Origin: Anodontia alba
Lineage: Eukaryota; Mollusca; Bivalvia; Lucinida; Lucinidae
Length of the DNA: 64,000 bases
NCBI GenBank assembly: GCA_964016985.1
Contig: OZ024828.1
Span: forward strand, 9,824,610-9,888,609
Direction: 5' to 3'
Positions within the stretch are counted from its first letter, which is position 1, and each line of letters begins with the position of its first letter. Positions 1 through 10,000 of this stretch are shown here, piece after piece. Made by a program: the position numbers and the translations under genes. The notes beneath the pieces are model-generated. The model was not told the origin of the DNA and searched no databases. It saw nothing but the letters and a program-made list of their open reading frames with translations.

Positions 1-93
1 TATTTACAGATATTTTAGGGAAATTTTCTGATTTTGTCATGAAAAAGTATGCTGTGTGTTCTTACAAGAACTGTCTCATTGACAGGATTCTTG

Positions 94-291
94 TGTTTGT
101 GTTGAGGTTTTACGGCCCAGTCAACCCAATGGGGTCATGTCGAGCGCGGTCAGTTTACCTAACCACACATTTACTGGGCAGGCTTAGTCCTCTAAGTGGT
201 TAACCAGTATTGTGCACATTCTTTCGCCAGAAACTGACAACTGCCCTTCTTGAATCAGTGGAAAGGAGAGAATGACCGTAGAAAATATTTC
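94..291 (-). repeat. tRNA-derived SINE A, 5'-truncated copy
   Basis: This reads on the minus strand as the 3' part of the SINE best seen at 45531-45816: the GGCAGTTGTCAGTTTCTGGC and GACTAAGCCTGCCCAGTAAA segments, a 'CCATTGGGTTGACTGGGCCGT' region and an ending CCTCAACACAAACA. The tRNA-like head is missing. Confidence 0.8.
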
Positions 292-752
292 TAATGAGTA
301 CACTCAACATATTATTATTTTATAGAAAATCAAAAAGACATCCCTAAATAATCCCAATTTTTTCCTAACCTGGCACTATGATTAACCCACAGTGGCTAGA
401 ACTACCCATGTCTCCAACAAATTTCCATTGTCCCAAAGATGTTTGAGCCACTGAAGTTCGACTGTACATAATTCCAGATAAGGCACTATTTTTCAACAAC
501 ATATGTTGATAGACAGGTATAATATCATAATTTAACCCCTTCTCCAGCAACATCCTCTTGTCCAGGTTGATGAAAAGTAAATAAGTGAACTTAGGAATCA
601 GATCAATACAATCAGATCCACATTGTTCTCAACATCAAAGAGAAAGACAAACAAATTCCATTTAACAGCCACAAAAAGAACAGATGGCAAGCAGAGTTGG
701 CAACCCTTTCCAAAAAAAGGTGACAACTCTGTTACCCAAACTTCACTGAATA

Positions 753-861
753 TCCCAGCTAGCATTCTACGTAAATCTACATCGGGCCGTCATCGGCCCG
801 TCAGCTACCCTGACGGGCCGATGACGGCCCGATATAGATTTACGTAGAATGCTGACTGGGA
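753..861. repeat. 109-bp palindromic MITE (family III)
   Basis: This is a nearly perfect inverted repeat starting TCCCAGCTAGCATTCTACGT and ending in its complement, with an inner GGGCCG/CGGCCC stem. It could fold as one long hairpin. A second copy lies at 50086-50194. The outer CCCAG...CTGGG termini resemble those of the 47.3-kb element, so they may be related. It has no coding content; the plus-strand open frame across it reads through the palindrome. Confidence 0.85.
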
Positions 862-1009
862 TATCTATAACTTACATAATTGTTAAAAGAAAAGTATTTG
901 CAAGTGAAACACTACAGAACATTTAACATAAAGTACCATAATGAAAGTACTGCCTTGGAATGGTCAGTAATAAATTAGTGGTGGCAGAGAGAGGAGAGGG
1001 GGGCTTAAG

Positions 1010-1165
1010 CTAGCTTCCCAACCCTCAAACCTCACCTTCAGCTTCCATAGTGGTAAAAACACTCTAGGAAAGCTATGTGGCTGAGCTGGAATTTGAACTT
1101 TGACCCCTGGATCTGCAGTCAGATGTGCTACTGACTGCGCTATGTAGCCTGGTAGTAGGGCATAC
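1010..1165 (-). repeat. Possible tRNA-derived SINE or tRNA pseudogene
   Basis: On the minus strand, GGCTACATAGCGCAGTCAGT resembles an A box and GTTCAAATTCC resembles a B box about 40 bases on. Pairing of the anticodon arm is poor and no other copy was seen in the window. Confidence 0.35.
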
Positions 1166-1180
1166 AAGTTAAATAATACA

Positions 1181-1525
1181 GTGAACCCTCGTTACAATGA
1201 CAGCATTTGTTCCCAAAGATGTTGTCATTAAAATGAATTAGCTCTAAAGAATCCTTTATGGACAGAATGATATGTATTATTATTATTGTTTTATTCTTAT
1301 TTCCTCAAAGAACATTATGTTTTGGATATTTGTTAGAATCACCTCAGTGGATATTTGTTAGAATCACCTCACTGAGGTGATTCTAACAAATATCCAAAAC
1401 ATATGTTGCTTGAAATTTTAATGGAATAGTCTTGCACAATTTCTCATTAATTGTCACCTCTTGAGCGAAGGTTTCATTCAAATTGTCATTATAATGAATT
1501 TTATCGTTGTATCGAGTGTCGGTAT
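1181..1525. repeat. Palindromic element with 'CAGTGAACCCTCGTTACAAT' terminus
   Basis: The left end resembles termini of pogo/Tc1-type miniature elements, and the right end contains ATTATAATGAATTTTATCGT. The centre holds a hairpin (about 1325-1400) whose left arm, GGATATTTGTTAGAATCACC, is present twice. A related hairpin core is at about 26145-26210 inside another element with similar ends. Confidence 0.5.
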
Positions 1526-1630
1526 CAAGAGAGGAATACTTGCTGATGTGTTTACAAATCTGCTGGATGACTGTAAACAGTGCAGATCCTAATCATATGC
1601 CACATTCACAGAGACACTTCCAATGAGTAC

Positions 1631-1868
1631 CAAGAATACATGAGCTGTGACATCAGGCATGGGCGCCCAGTGAAGATTCAGATCAGCCTGTACATTCACA
1701 TAGTCTAATCAGAATCTTCACTGGGCGCATTTTGGATGGCCAAATTTTCTTTATGCAGAAAATGAAGATTCTGAACAGATTACACAGATGCACAGGCTGA
1801 TTCAAGTCTTCATTGGATACACATGTCAGAAGGTACATTTATTCTCTGTTTTCTCACCTTATGGCTCA
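1631..1868. repeat. MITE family V copy
   Basis: This shares GATCAGCCTGTACATTCACA, CAGAATCTTCACT and CACATGTCAGAAGGTACATT with copies at 9318-9550, 20390-20652 and, more weakly, 34216-34407. It is bounded by TGAGC/GCTCA-like ends and has no open frame. Confidence 0.6.
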
Positions 1869-2030
1869 TATGCTTTATCGTAAAATTAAAAAAAAAAATA
1901 CCTGGGCCCAGTTGTTCAAAACTAATAATGTCGTTAGTTAACGTATCGTTTAAACTTTCATCACTAAATATGGCATATATGCTAATATTTTTGCTGAAAA
2001 AATGTGAGTAGATTTTGCATTTTCAAAAGC

Positions 2031-3399
2031 TACGAGGGTCCTGCAAAAAGTTTTGTCACTGTGTTCGGATTACTTCAGTGCTACGTTTTATCAAACATAT
2101 TTTTATTACAAACCTTCAAAGTATTCCCCCTTTACTGAAACACATTTTTGTAACCTTTTTACCCACTCGCCAAAAGCAGATAAATAGTCTTCTTTTGGTA
2201 TCTGTTGGAGACACTGATAAATAGGGCTGCCAAGAGAACTTCTAGATGTATACTTATTTCCAGAAAGCATTTTCTTAAGCCTTGAATAAAAAGAAGTCAC
2301 AGGGACTCAGGTCAGGTGAATAAGGCACAGGGACTCAGGTCAGGTGAATAAGATGGATGGTTTAAAACTTTCACCTTTTCAGAAGCCAAAAAAGACTTAA
2401 CAACCTCACACTTATGAGAGGTGGCGTTGTCATGTAAAAGGTGGACTCCTGACCATCCTTTGCTTGGTAGTTTCTTATTGAAAAACTCTTTCACTTTCTT
2501 CAGTACAGAATTCTTGTAGAATCGGCCAGTGACTGTATGACAGGATGGACAAGGCACTTGAATGGCTGGCCCACTTGAATTAAAGAAAACTGTGTACAAC
2601 ATCTTTTTCGAACTTGTGGTTCTCTTGGCAATACATGGGCGTTTTTGATCTTTTTGCTTCCATTGCTTATTTTTGGCCCTTCTTTGTGGCTCAAATATGT
2701 GCACCCACGTTTCATCACCTGTTAGCAAGTTAGAAATAACCCGACTATTACAGCCTTTGTATGTTTTCAAAAGTTCTCGGGCACATTTAAGGTGTTGTGT
2801 CTTTTGCTCTTCAGTGAGCAAATGAGGTACCCACCTAACGCAAACCTTTCTCAGGTCCAAATGCTTTTTCAGAATTGTTTGCACACTGCCTTCTGATATG
2901 CCAGTACAACTAGCTATATCTTTGACAGACAATCACGCATCCTGTTCGACCAAAATCTTTATAGCAGCAATGTTAGCCTTGTTAACAGAGGTTTTAGGTC
3001 TCCCAGGACGGGTATCATCTTCAAAAGAAAATTTCCCAGCTTTACAAGCTTTAAACCATCTAAAAACTGTGCACACTGAAATGTTCTGAGGTCCATATAT
3101 ACCATACAATTCATTAAATATCTGCTTTGAATTTATTAAGCCTAATGCGGCATTTAATACAGCTACAAATTTCAGTCTTCTGGTCCATGTTCCAATGTAA
3201 CAAGTAAATTGGTCAGTGTATATGACTGCATCTATTTCAATTTGAAATAACTCAGTCAGTTGGAAAGCAATTTGCATGAAATAAGCAGGTTTCGTTAGCT
3301 ATTCAACATACCATTCAAGTGCAGTGAAGCATTTTAAAATATACCTGGGATAAAACTAAGTAAGCCTATTAGTGACAGAACTTTTGCACGACCCTTGTA
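2031..3399 (-). mobile_element. mariner element with inverted repeats and TA target duplication
   Basis: The termini TACGAGGGTCCTGCAAAAAG (left) and TACAAGGGTCGTGCAAAAGT (right, complement) form inverted repeats of about 28 bp, flanked by the TA duplication typical of Tc1/mariner. The length of about 1.37 kb is normal for mariner. It is inserted in the centre of a family II MITE. Confidence 0.92.
2106..3277 (-). pseudogene. mariner transposase, broken by one stop and a 28-bp duplication
   Basis: The N-terminal part (3277-2933) has helix-turn-helix features and a GRPKTS linker, and ends at an in-frame TGA. The same frame then continues with SVKDIASCTGIS and WVPHLLT, a mariner hallmark. The catalytic acidic residues lie in TGDETWVH and LLHDNATSHK. 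The third should lie about 34 residues on, after SPDLSPC. A 28-bp direct duplication (2298-2325 and 2326-2353) interrupts the frame exactly there, so the left reading gives SPCALFT while the next copy still encodes SPCDFFLF and continues in another frame to about 2106. The gene is therefore inactive as written. It is unrelated to the host gene and lies beyond (3' of) the last METTL25 exon found. Confidence 0.92.
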
Positions 3400-3766
3400 C
3401 TCACATTTTTTCAGCAAAAATACCTGTAAATTAGATAGTTTACATAAGCTAATGATGCTTTGAACAACTGGGCCAACAGAAGCCAATTGATCTGGATCTG
3501 TTTGCAAAGACAGGGTATTTTCATTTACTCTGGCATACAGTAGAATTAGCCATGAGTACTCATCTTTGTTTATTATAGTGATTAATTTGATTTTTATGTT
3601 TTCGCTTTGATGCATGGACTGAGTTGGGAGCCTTTATGTGAACCAAATTTTTATGTATTTCTGTATTAAGAGTAGCATCGGGACCCAGGGTGAAGTTAGC
3701 TAGCTGTAAAAGTGCTTTAAACCCCACGGTGGTTTGCTCTACCGACTGTTCTAAGGCGGTGGTCCT

Positions 3767-4036
3767 GGTGTTAGTCTTACTCTTTGTTGCTTTGTGGTTT
3801 ATTCTACAAGGCGATTTGTTGTATATCTTTCCTTGTGTCATTTTGTTCTTGTGTTTTTCAGTCCTTTTAGTATTGCGATTACCTCGCTTGGGGAAGAGAG
3901 AGCTAATCTTAGTGCTTTTCGTACATTTGTTCGGTTTGTGCTTGTTTAGATTTGTCGGTTTCCTCTTCCTCTTGGGGTCTGGGAAGGGCTGCGGTTTGTG
4001 ATTGTGGCACTCCCTGGACTTTTCTCTTACCTTTTT
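3767..4036 (-). repeat. Interspersed repeat encoding a basic peptide (copy 1 of 3)
   Basis: This stretch shares most of its sequence with 48297-48575 and 51191-51390. On the minus strand it is open and very basic (KPQPFPDPKRKRKP, NLNKHKPNK, SSLFPKRGNRNTKR) within a 185-codon frame at 3560-4117. The copies differ by frameshifting changes, and the other strand is T/G-rich. It is best called a repeat of unknown class. A retroelement ORF1 or gag-like fragment is possible but not shown. Confidence 0.5.
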
Positions 4037-4192
4037 AAGGTATCTGCAGTGTCTGATTATTTCATACAATAGGGTAATTATTGTGATATACTTACGGTTA
4101 TTGGCTCTAGATAACAAAAGTACTGTTGATACTCTGAATATAAAACATTCATCTCATCCAGAAAATCTTGCTGGTAGCTATGTTCTGCTTCT

Positions 4193-4376
4193 GCAAGGAA
4201 TACAAAGTAATATGGGCCACATCAAGCAGAAAAGTGCCCTCCAGCAAAATGCTCAGACTCACATCATCCTTCACATGTGCAAGGTCTCATCCGCGCATTT
4301 GCTTTCCAATGAAACATTCTGCAGTAGACAATGATTCTGTTTACGGACAGTGAAGGTCCTGCACATGCCCAAAAAT
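4193..4376. repeat. MITE family VI copy
   Basis: This shares CATCATCC(T/G)..ACATGTGCAA, CATTTGCT and CAATGATTCTGTTWRCGGAC-like blocks with 6486-6672 and 27425-27612. No coding potential is shared between the copies. Confidence 0.55.
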
Positions 4377-4439
4377 CTGTTTTCGAAATACACAGCTCAT
4401 ATTAAGTTAACGAAGTCTATGTAATTTACACCCATCTGT

Positions 4440-4480
4440 GCTCCCGCTCCCCGCTCTCCCCCACCCCCCCCCTCCTCCCA
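4440..4480. repeat. C-rich low-complexity tract
   Basis: A short run of C-rich sequence (CCCACCCCCCCCCTCCTCCC). It has no other feature. Confidence 0.7.
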
Positions 4481-4830
4481 CCCAGTAATACACTGGAACC
4501 TCTTTATAAGACAGTTATAAGCAGTGATAAGACGGCTTAGGATATAACAGGTTACAAGTGGACCCTAATAATGTATCCAAACAAAACAAAAAAGTACAGG
4601 TTATACTGAAAAATGACCATTTATAGTCATGTTAATTCACCTGTCAGCAACTTGTAGATCAAAATTAGCTAAAATCATTCCAATCGGTAATCCAAGATGG
4701 CCGCTATGAGCGCCCTCTTGAAAATCTATTTTGAACTTCTTCTGAATTAATGTTAATTAAGTTAATGTAATGTGTAATCCCATGTTCCCGCAATGTAAAG
4801 GCAAAGGTATGCAGGTGTCCATAGTATTGC

Positions 4831-5100
4831 CAGCCGTAGTGGCTCAGTCAGATGCACGTCTGATTGGTGATCAGGAGGTAGCAGGTTCGATCCGGGCCAG
4901 GTCCGGTAGCATTCTTTCATGAAGATCAATAATGAAATATTTTGTACAATCATTCTCTCCCTCACACTGATTCAAGAAAGGCCGTTGTCAGGTTGTGGCA
5001 AAATGTACACAAATACTGGTTATTCACTTAGAGGACTAAGCCTGCCCTGGAAAAGTGTGACCCTAATGGGTTGATTGGGCTGTAAAGCCTCAACAATCAA
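4831..5100 (+). repeat. tRNA-derived SINE A, full-length copy
   Basis: The head has GTGGCTCAGTCAGATGCACG (A box) and GCAGGTTCGATCC (B box). The body has the shared ATTCTCTCC and GACTAAGCCTGCCC segments. The tail is GGGTTGATTGGGCTGTAAAG and CCTCAACA. It is diverged from the 45.5-kb copy. Confidence 0.82.
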
Positions 5101-6357
5101 AAACTAGAAATATGTCAGTATGATGCAGATGCCTCCGCCCAGGGCCATCCTCACCCACACGCAGGTATTTTGCAAAAAATGAAGTTGAAAAAAGGGCCAT
5201 AACTCTCATAATAATTGGCAAATTTACCCTAAATCGAATTTGACCATATTTTATGATTATATACCTGGGTATAAAATATGAATACAATACACAAATCAAT
5301 CTTTTTAAAAAAATATAGGAAGAAAAACATCTTTTGAAGGTGAAAAAGGGCCATAACTTGCATAATAATGGGTTGATTTTACCCTAATTGGAACTTGACC
5401 TCTATTTTATGATTATATACCTGTGTGTTAAATATGAATTCAATACACTAATGTTTTCAAAAGATATCAAACTGAAACTATTTTTCAACGTTGAAAAAGG
5501 GCTGTAACACCAAATATAATTGGTGGATTTTACCCTAAATCAAACTTGACATATATTTAATTATTATATGCTTGTGTATAAAATATGAATCCAATTCACT
5601 AATCTTTTCAAATGTTATGGAACGGAAACCATTTTTCAAAGTTGAAAAAGGACCATAACTCCAAAAATAGCGTGGATTTTACCCTAAATAGTACTTGACC
5701 TACATTTTACGATTGTATACCTGTGTATAAAATTTGAATCCAATACACTAATCTTTTCAAAAGATATTGAGCGGAAACTATTTTTCAACTATTTTTCAAC
5801 ATTGATAAAGGGTCGTAACTCCAAAAATAATTTGCTGATTTTACCCTAAATCGAACTTGACCTGTATTTTATAATTATATGCTTGTGTATAAAATATGAA
5901 TCAATACACTAATCTTTTCAAAAGTTATGGAACGGAAACCATTTTTCAAAGTTGAAAAAGGGCCATAACTCCCAAAATAATAGATGGATTTTACTCTATA
6001 TCGAACTTGACTTACATTTTATGATTATATACCCGTGCACAAAATTTCAATCCAATACACTAATCCTTTCAAAAGATATCTCACGGAAACCATTTTTCAA
6101 AGTTGAAAATTTTTCTAAGTTGAAAAGGGCCATAACTCCCAAAATAATTGGTGGATTTTACCCTTAATCGAACTTGACCTACATTTTATGATTATATACC
6201 AGTGTATAAAATTTCAATCCAATACACCAATCCTTTCAAAAGATATCGCACGGAAACCAAAAGTGTTATGTACAGGACTGACCAACGGGACGGACGTACA
6301 TACATACGGACAGCGGTGATACTATATGCACCCCCATTGAAAATGGCGGGGGCATAA
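5101..6357 (+). mobile_element. pearl-like tandem element 1 (about 155-bp monomers)
   Basis: About seven diverged monomers carry GGGCCATAACTCC, a TTTTACCCTAAATCGAACTT block and ATACACTAATC. They are followed by a short ACGGAC/ACATAC microsatellite and a terminal hairpin, GCACCCCCATT GAAA AATGGCGGGGGC, then ATAAAA. This layout is that of bivalve 'pearl' elements and Helentron-associated non-autonomous elements. No open reading frame is conserved across monomers. Confidence 0.75.
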
Positions 6358-6485
6358 AAAAAAATCTGTAATATTAAGAACTTTCAGTCTGATTTAGATC
6401 CACATTGTTTGCTCAGGCCACACAGGATAAATACTGTAGTTGTCCTGAAAACAGGATTGGTAATTTTAGTTACATTATACCTTAC

Positions 6486-6672
6486 AGAGACAGGATATTA
6501 TGCTTTGTTATTTGGGCCGTGTCAAGCAAAACAGTACCTTCAAACATGCTAAAAAATGCCCAGATTCAAATCATCCTGCACATGTGCAAAGTATCATCTG
6601 GGCATTTGCTCTCCATCCATACATTCTGTGGTATCCAATGATTCTGTTAGTGGACAGCAAAGGCCCTGATCA
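6486..6672. repeat. MITE family VI copy
   Basis: Similar to 4193-4376 and 27425-27612: GGCCGTGTCAAGCAAAACAG, CATCCTGCACATGTGCAAAG and CAATGATTCTGTTAGTGGAC blocks. Two short overlapping open frames here are not conserved. Confidence 0.55.
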
Positions 6673-6985
6673 GACTGTAATTTTTTTATTTAAATCATTG
6701 TGTCAAGTAAAGAACAGAATTTTCTTGAAATATAACATTGCTACAATCAGTCTGTGGTCTACTGCTGAAAGATTCATTGATGATGGGCATTATAGTTTTG
6801 TAACAGGGATTTTTACTCAAGAAATACACACTAATTTAAACAGTGACATCAGAAAATAGCAACTGTTATCTATCCTCTGTAACTACACTGGGCGTTCTGA
6901 AGACAATTCATCTGTCTCTCAAGAGTCAGAAATTTATAAATATTAGAGATTTCTCTGAGTTAGTACAATATTTAGTTAACAGTAC

Positions 6986-7096
6986 CTGTGTCTGGTATAG
7001 AGATATGATTTGACACTGACTGACAGTAACTGCTGAAGTCATTGAAGTCTTTCTGGTGGGCTAGTTTTCTTGATGTCTTTTTTAGAGAATACTGCC
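6986..7096 (-). CDS. METTL25: METTL25-like exon 7 (last exon found)
   Basis: This 111-bp exon follows TTATTTTTTCAG and ends ACAG before GTACTG, in phase 1. It reads QYSLKKTSRKLAHQKDFNDF then SSYCQSVSNHISIPDT, matching the METTL25 stretch 'GKxxxKxxSFxDYxRxxxxKL' before the final C-terminal domain. The remaining part, which in relatives includes an LLDRLxYL helix and LFDPxxSPR, was searched for by eye on the minus strand from 6985 to 1 and not found. It may be off the left edge. Confidence 0.85.
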
Positions 7097-10000
7097 CTGA
7101 AAAAATAACAGAACTATTTAGAATTATTTTCCCCTATGACATTAACAGTATTTTTCTTAGTATATGTAATTGAAATATGACATGCGAATAATATAGGTCT
7201 AGGAACAGTTTGGTCAGATTATACACTGCTTGCTATTAATAGGGTTTTCCTTGACTCACATTTTGGCACATTTTACCCTCACCTCAACCCACCCCAACCC
7301 CTCAACAACATGGCATATGCAAGAAGTGCAGACCAAGATTAGTCTGATCAGGGTCTGCACTGTTTGTCATTTCGCTAAGTATTTTAAGAAACAACTGCAT
7401 AAGAAGCAAAAGTTAGGCCAAAAAAAGTATAAAATAAGGTGTTGAAATTTTAGGACATTTACTGTAAATATAGTAAACAAAGGTGTGTAAGTGAACAATT
7501 AAGCTTCATATTACATAATTATCTGAATCTATTTTAGTCACTTTTGCTGGCAATTTAATTTATAATCCCTTGAAGGAAATATTTCCTAGAGCAAAGAAAC
7601 ATTTCCTAGACTGCTATCTCACAGCAAGATGAAAGCAGAGGACATTAAACTTATTGACGTCATTTGAAAACGTCAAAAGATTAAATAAAAACCTAAAAAC
7701 GATAATACCCTACCATTATCATGCCATGGGCGGATAATTCTGTCAAAAATTGATAAAATTCGCCCATTAGCAATCCCAAAACAGATCTCCTTAATATCAA
7801 TGCATGTGCCAAGTTTGATTAAATCCCTTGATACTTACTCAAGTTATCACTCAGAAACAAAAATACGGGCGTTTCTTGGGCAGATAACTCTGTCAAAATT
7901 TGACTAAATTTGCCCATTAGCAATCCCAAACCAGATCTCCACAATATCAATGCACATACCAAGTTTGGTGAAAATCCATTTATGTTTACACAAATCATCA
8001 AGAAATGAAATACAGACAGACAAACGGATGTACGACTGATGGATGGACAGACAGACACACGAACGTCCAATATGAAACCATAATATCATGCCACTATCAT
8101 GTGATGGGGTATAAAAAAGGAATCTGAAGAAAAAAAATACATTTTTGTGATATATAGTTAATATCTTTAAATACATGTAATATTTCCTGTATGTTCATTC
8201 CGCATAAGGGTCCTCTATCTTGTATGTAAAACATCGCAGTGAAATCAAAGGAACATGTCAGAAAAAAATTTGAAAGGTCCGGCTAAAATTATAAGAACTT
8301 CAAGTTCATCTCAATCATTTGTCTTATCTGTGTCAGGCAGGCTTTCGGAAGTTTCCCTGTACTCTGTTTTACTACCTTTCTTTTGTTGTTAAAATGTCCA
8401 AAACACTGCTGGATGAGTGGCAAACAGAGAAGACTCAGATCAGATGCCACATTCTTCGGCATCTGATCTGAGTCTACACTATTTGCTTAGACCTGTATGT
8501 CTGAATACATAGGATAAACACAGTACAACTTGAGTAAGAATGATGATGATGATGATGATAATGAATTCAGGTTTAACATGTCAACCCATGAGGGTCATTT
8601 GCGTCAAAATGGTACATTAACTTGGTTCGGTATTGAAACAGCTATAATGATTACTTGAGTAAGAAAAATCTACCTTTCTGCAGACACACTTCTAGTATTC
8701 CCCTATATGCTACATTACGTATGTGGAAGTCATGGTCAGCAGCTGTCTGACTCTGCCAGCGTGCTCTAAAAATAATAAATTTATCACATTTACACTAAAT
8801 ATTTCGACACTCCAATTCATTACCATATGTCCTAAAGTCAGGGGCAGATCAAGAATGATTTCTCGGACATGCTGAGCAAACAATGTAGACCCAGATCAGA
8901 TGCTGCAGAATGCAGGATCTACACTGTTTTCCATTCACTCAGCAATTTTACACACTTTCACAGATAGTAAAAATTGACCAGTTGAAAAGAAGTATAAGGA
9001 AAGAAGTATGGGGTGAGAATATCTAGGGCAAATAGGGGGATTATCATATTTATCCAAAAATTCCATAGAAATTTTGAGTCAAAGTGGGGTTTGACTGAAC
9101 CCCCTCTGAGTCCGTCCCTGTAAAAATCATGTGGTCCATTTTACCACCTGGATGTGTGTCTATGAATTGATGAACTGGCAAAAAAGTGTAGACCCTGATC
9201 AGATGCCAGGTTCTGCAGATCAGATCACAGTCTACACTGTTTGCTCAGATTTGTCTGCGTAAACACTTAGGGTAAATGTGGTTAAAATATGTACGTGTAT
9301 TTACTTCATAAACAAATGAGCCACATTCAGAAAACAGACTTTCTGACATGTGCGGCCAGCAGAGATTCAGATAAGCCTGCACATTCATGCAGTCCAATTA
9401 GAATCTTCACTAAGAGCATTTTGGATAGCCAAGGATGTAAATTTCTTCCTGCAGACAACAAAGACTGATCAAACTGGGGATGTGCTGGCTTATTTGAGAC
9501 TTTGTTGGCTGCACATGTCAGAAGGTATATTTCTCATGTTGTGGCTCAAATACAAATAGCTAATTGGACATGAATAGCCATTAGACAAGGCCAAGTCAAG
9601 TGGAAATTTAAGGTGCCTTCTGGATATACATGTATGAGCAGTGCACAACACAAAAAGACCTGTGTGACCAGCAAAGATTCAAATCAGCCTGTACATCCAA
9701 ACAGTATGGTGAGGATTTTGTTTCTCCATCTTTGGATAGCCTGAAGGCTGTAGACGACACATGCAAACATACCATTATTTTATAGAAGATCTAAAAGACA
9801 TCCATATATCATTCCCATTTGTCTCCTAACCCGGTGCTATGATTAACCCTAAGTGGCCATATCTAGAATTTAAATGGTCCCAAATATGTTCGAGCCATTG
9901 AGGTTTCACTGTATTCAGAAGTGGACTTTAATGCTAGGGTGGTCACAAAAAGCTGACGGACAGAAAACCAGACACAACAAGTTGAAAATATATATATTGA

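Larger units (their letters stand above)
1904..3475. mobile_element. MITE family II copy split by a mariner insertion
   Basis: The ends GGGCCCAGTTGTTCAAA and TTTGAACAACTGGGCC mark a roughly 230-bp MITE also present at 30252-30482, 58004-58217 and 63434-63669. In the 63.4-kb copy the centre reads AAAAGCTACTCACATTTTTT. Here the same string is broken at TA, with a mariner between the duplicated TA bases, so this copy preserves the relative order of the two insertions. Confidence 0.9.
8395..9262. repeat. Three hairpin repeats of the AAACAGTGTAGACC family
   Basis: Hairpins at about 8410-8500, 8878-8935 and 9190-9245 each have outer arms CAAACAGTGTAGACC / GTCTACACTGTTTGC and inner arms AGATGC...GCATCTGATC that differ from copy to copy. 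METTL25 exon 6 lies between the first and second. Relatives are at 13.1-13.6, 57.5, 59.6 and 63.0 kb. Confidence 0.75.

Noticed and set aside
1..6985. C-terminal METTL25 exon(s)
   Set aside because: Searched by eye on the minus strand for LLDRLxYL and LFDPxxSPR; nothing convincing was found.
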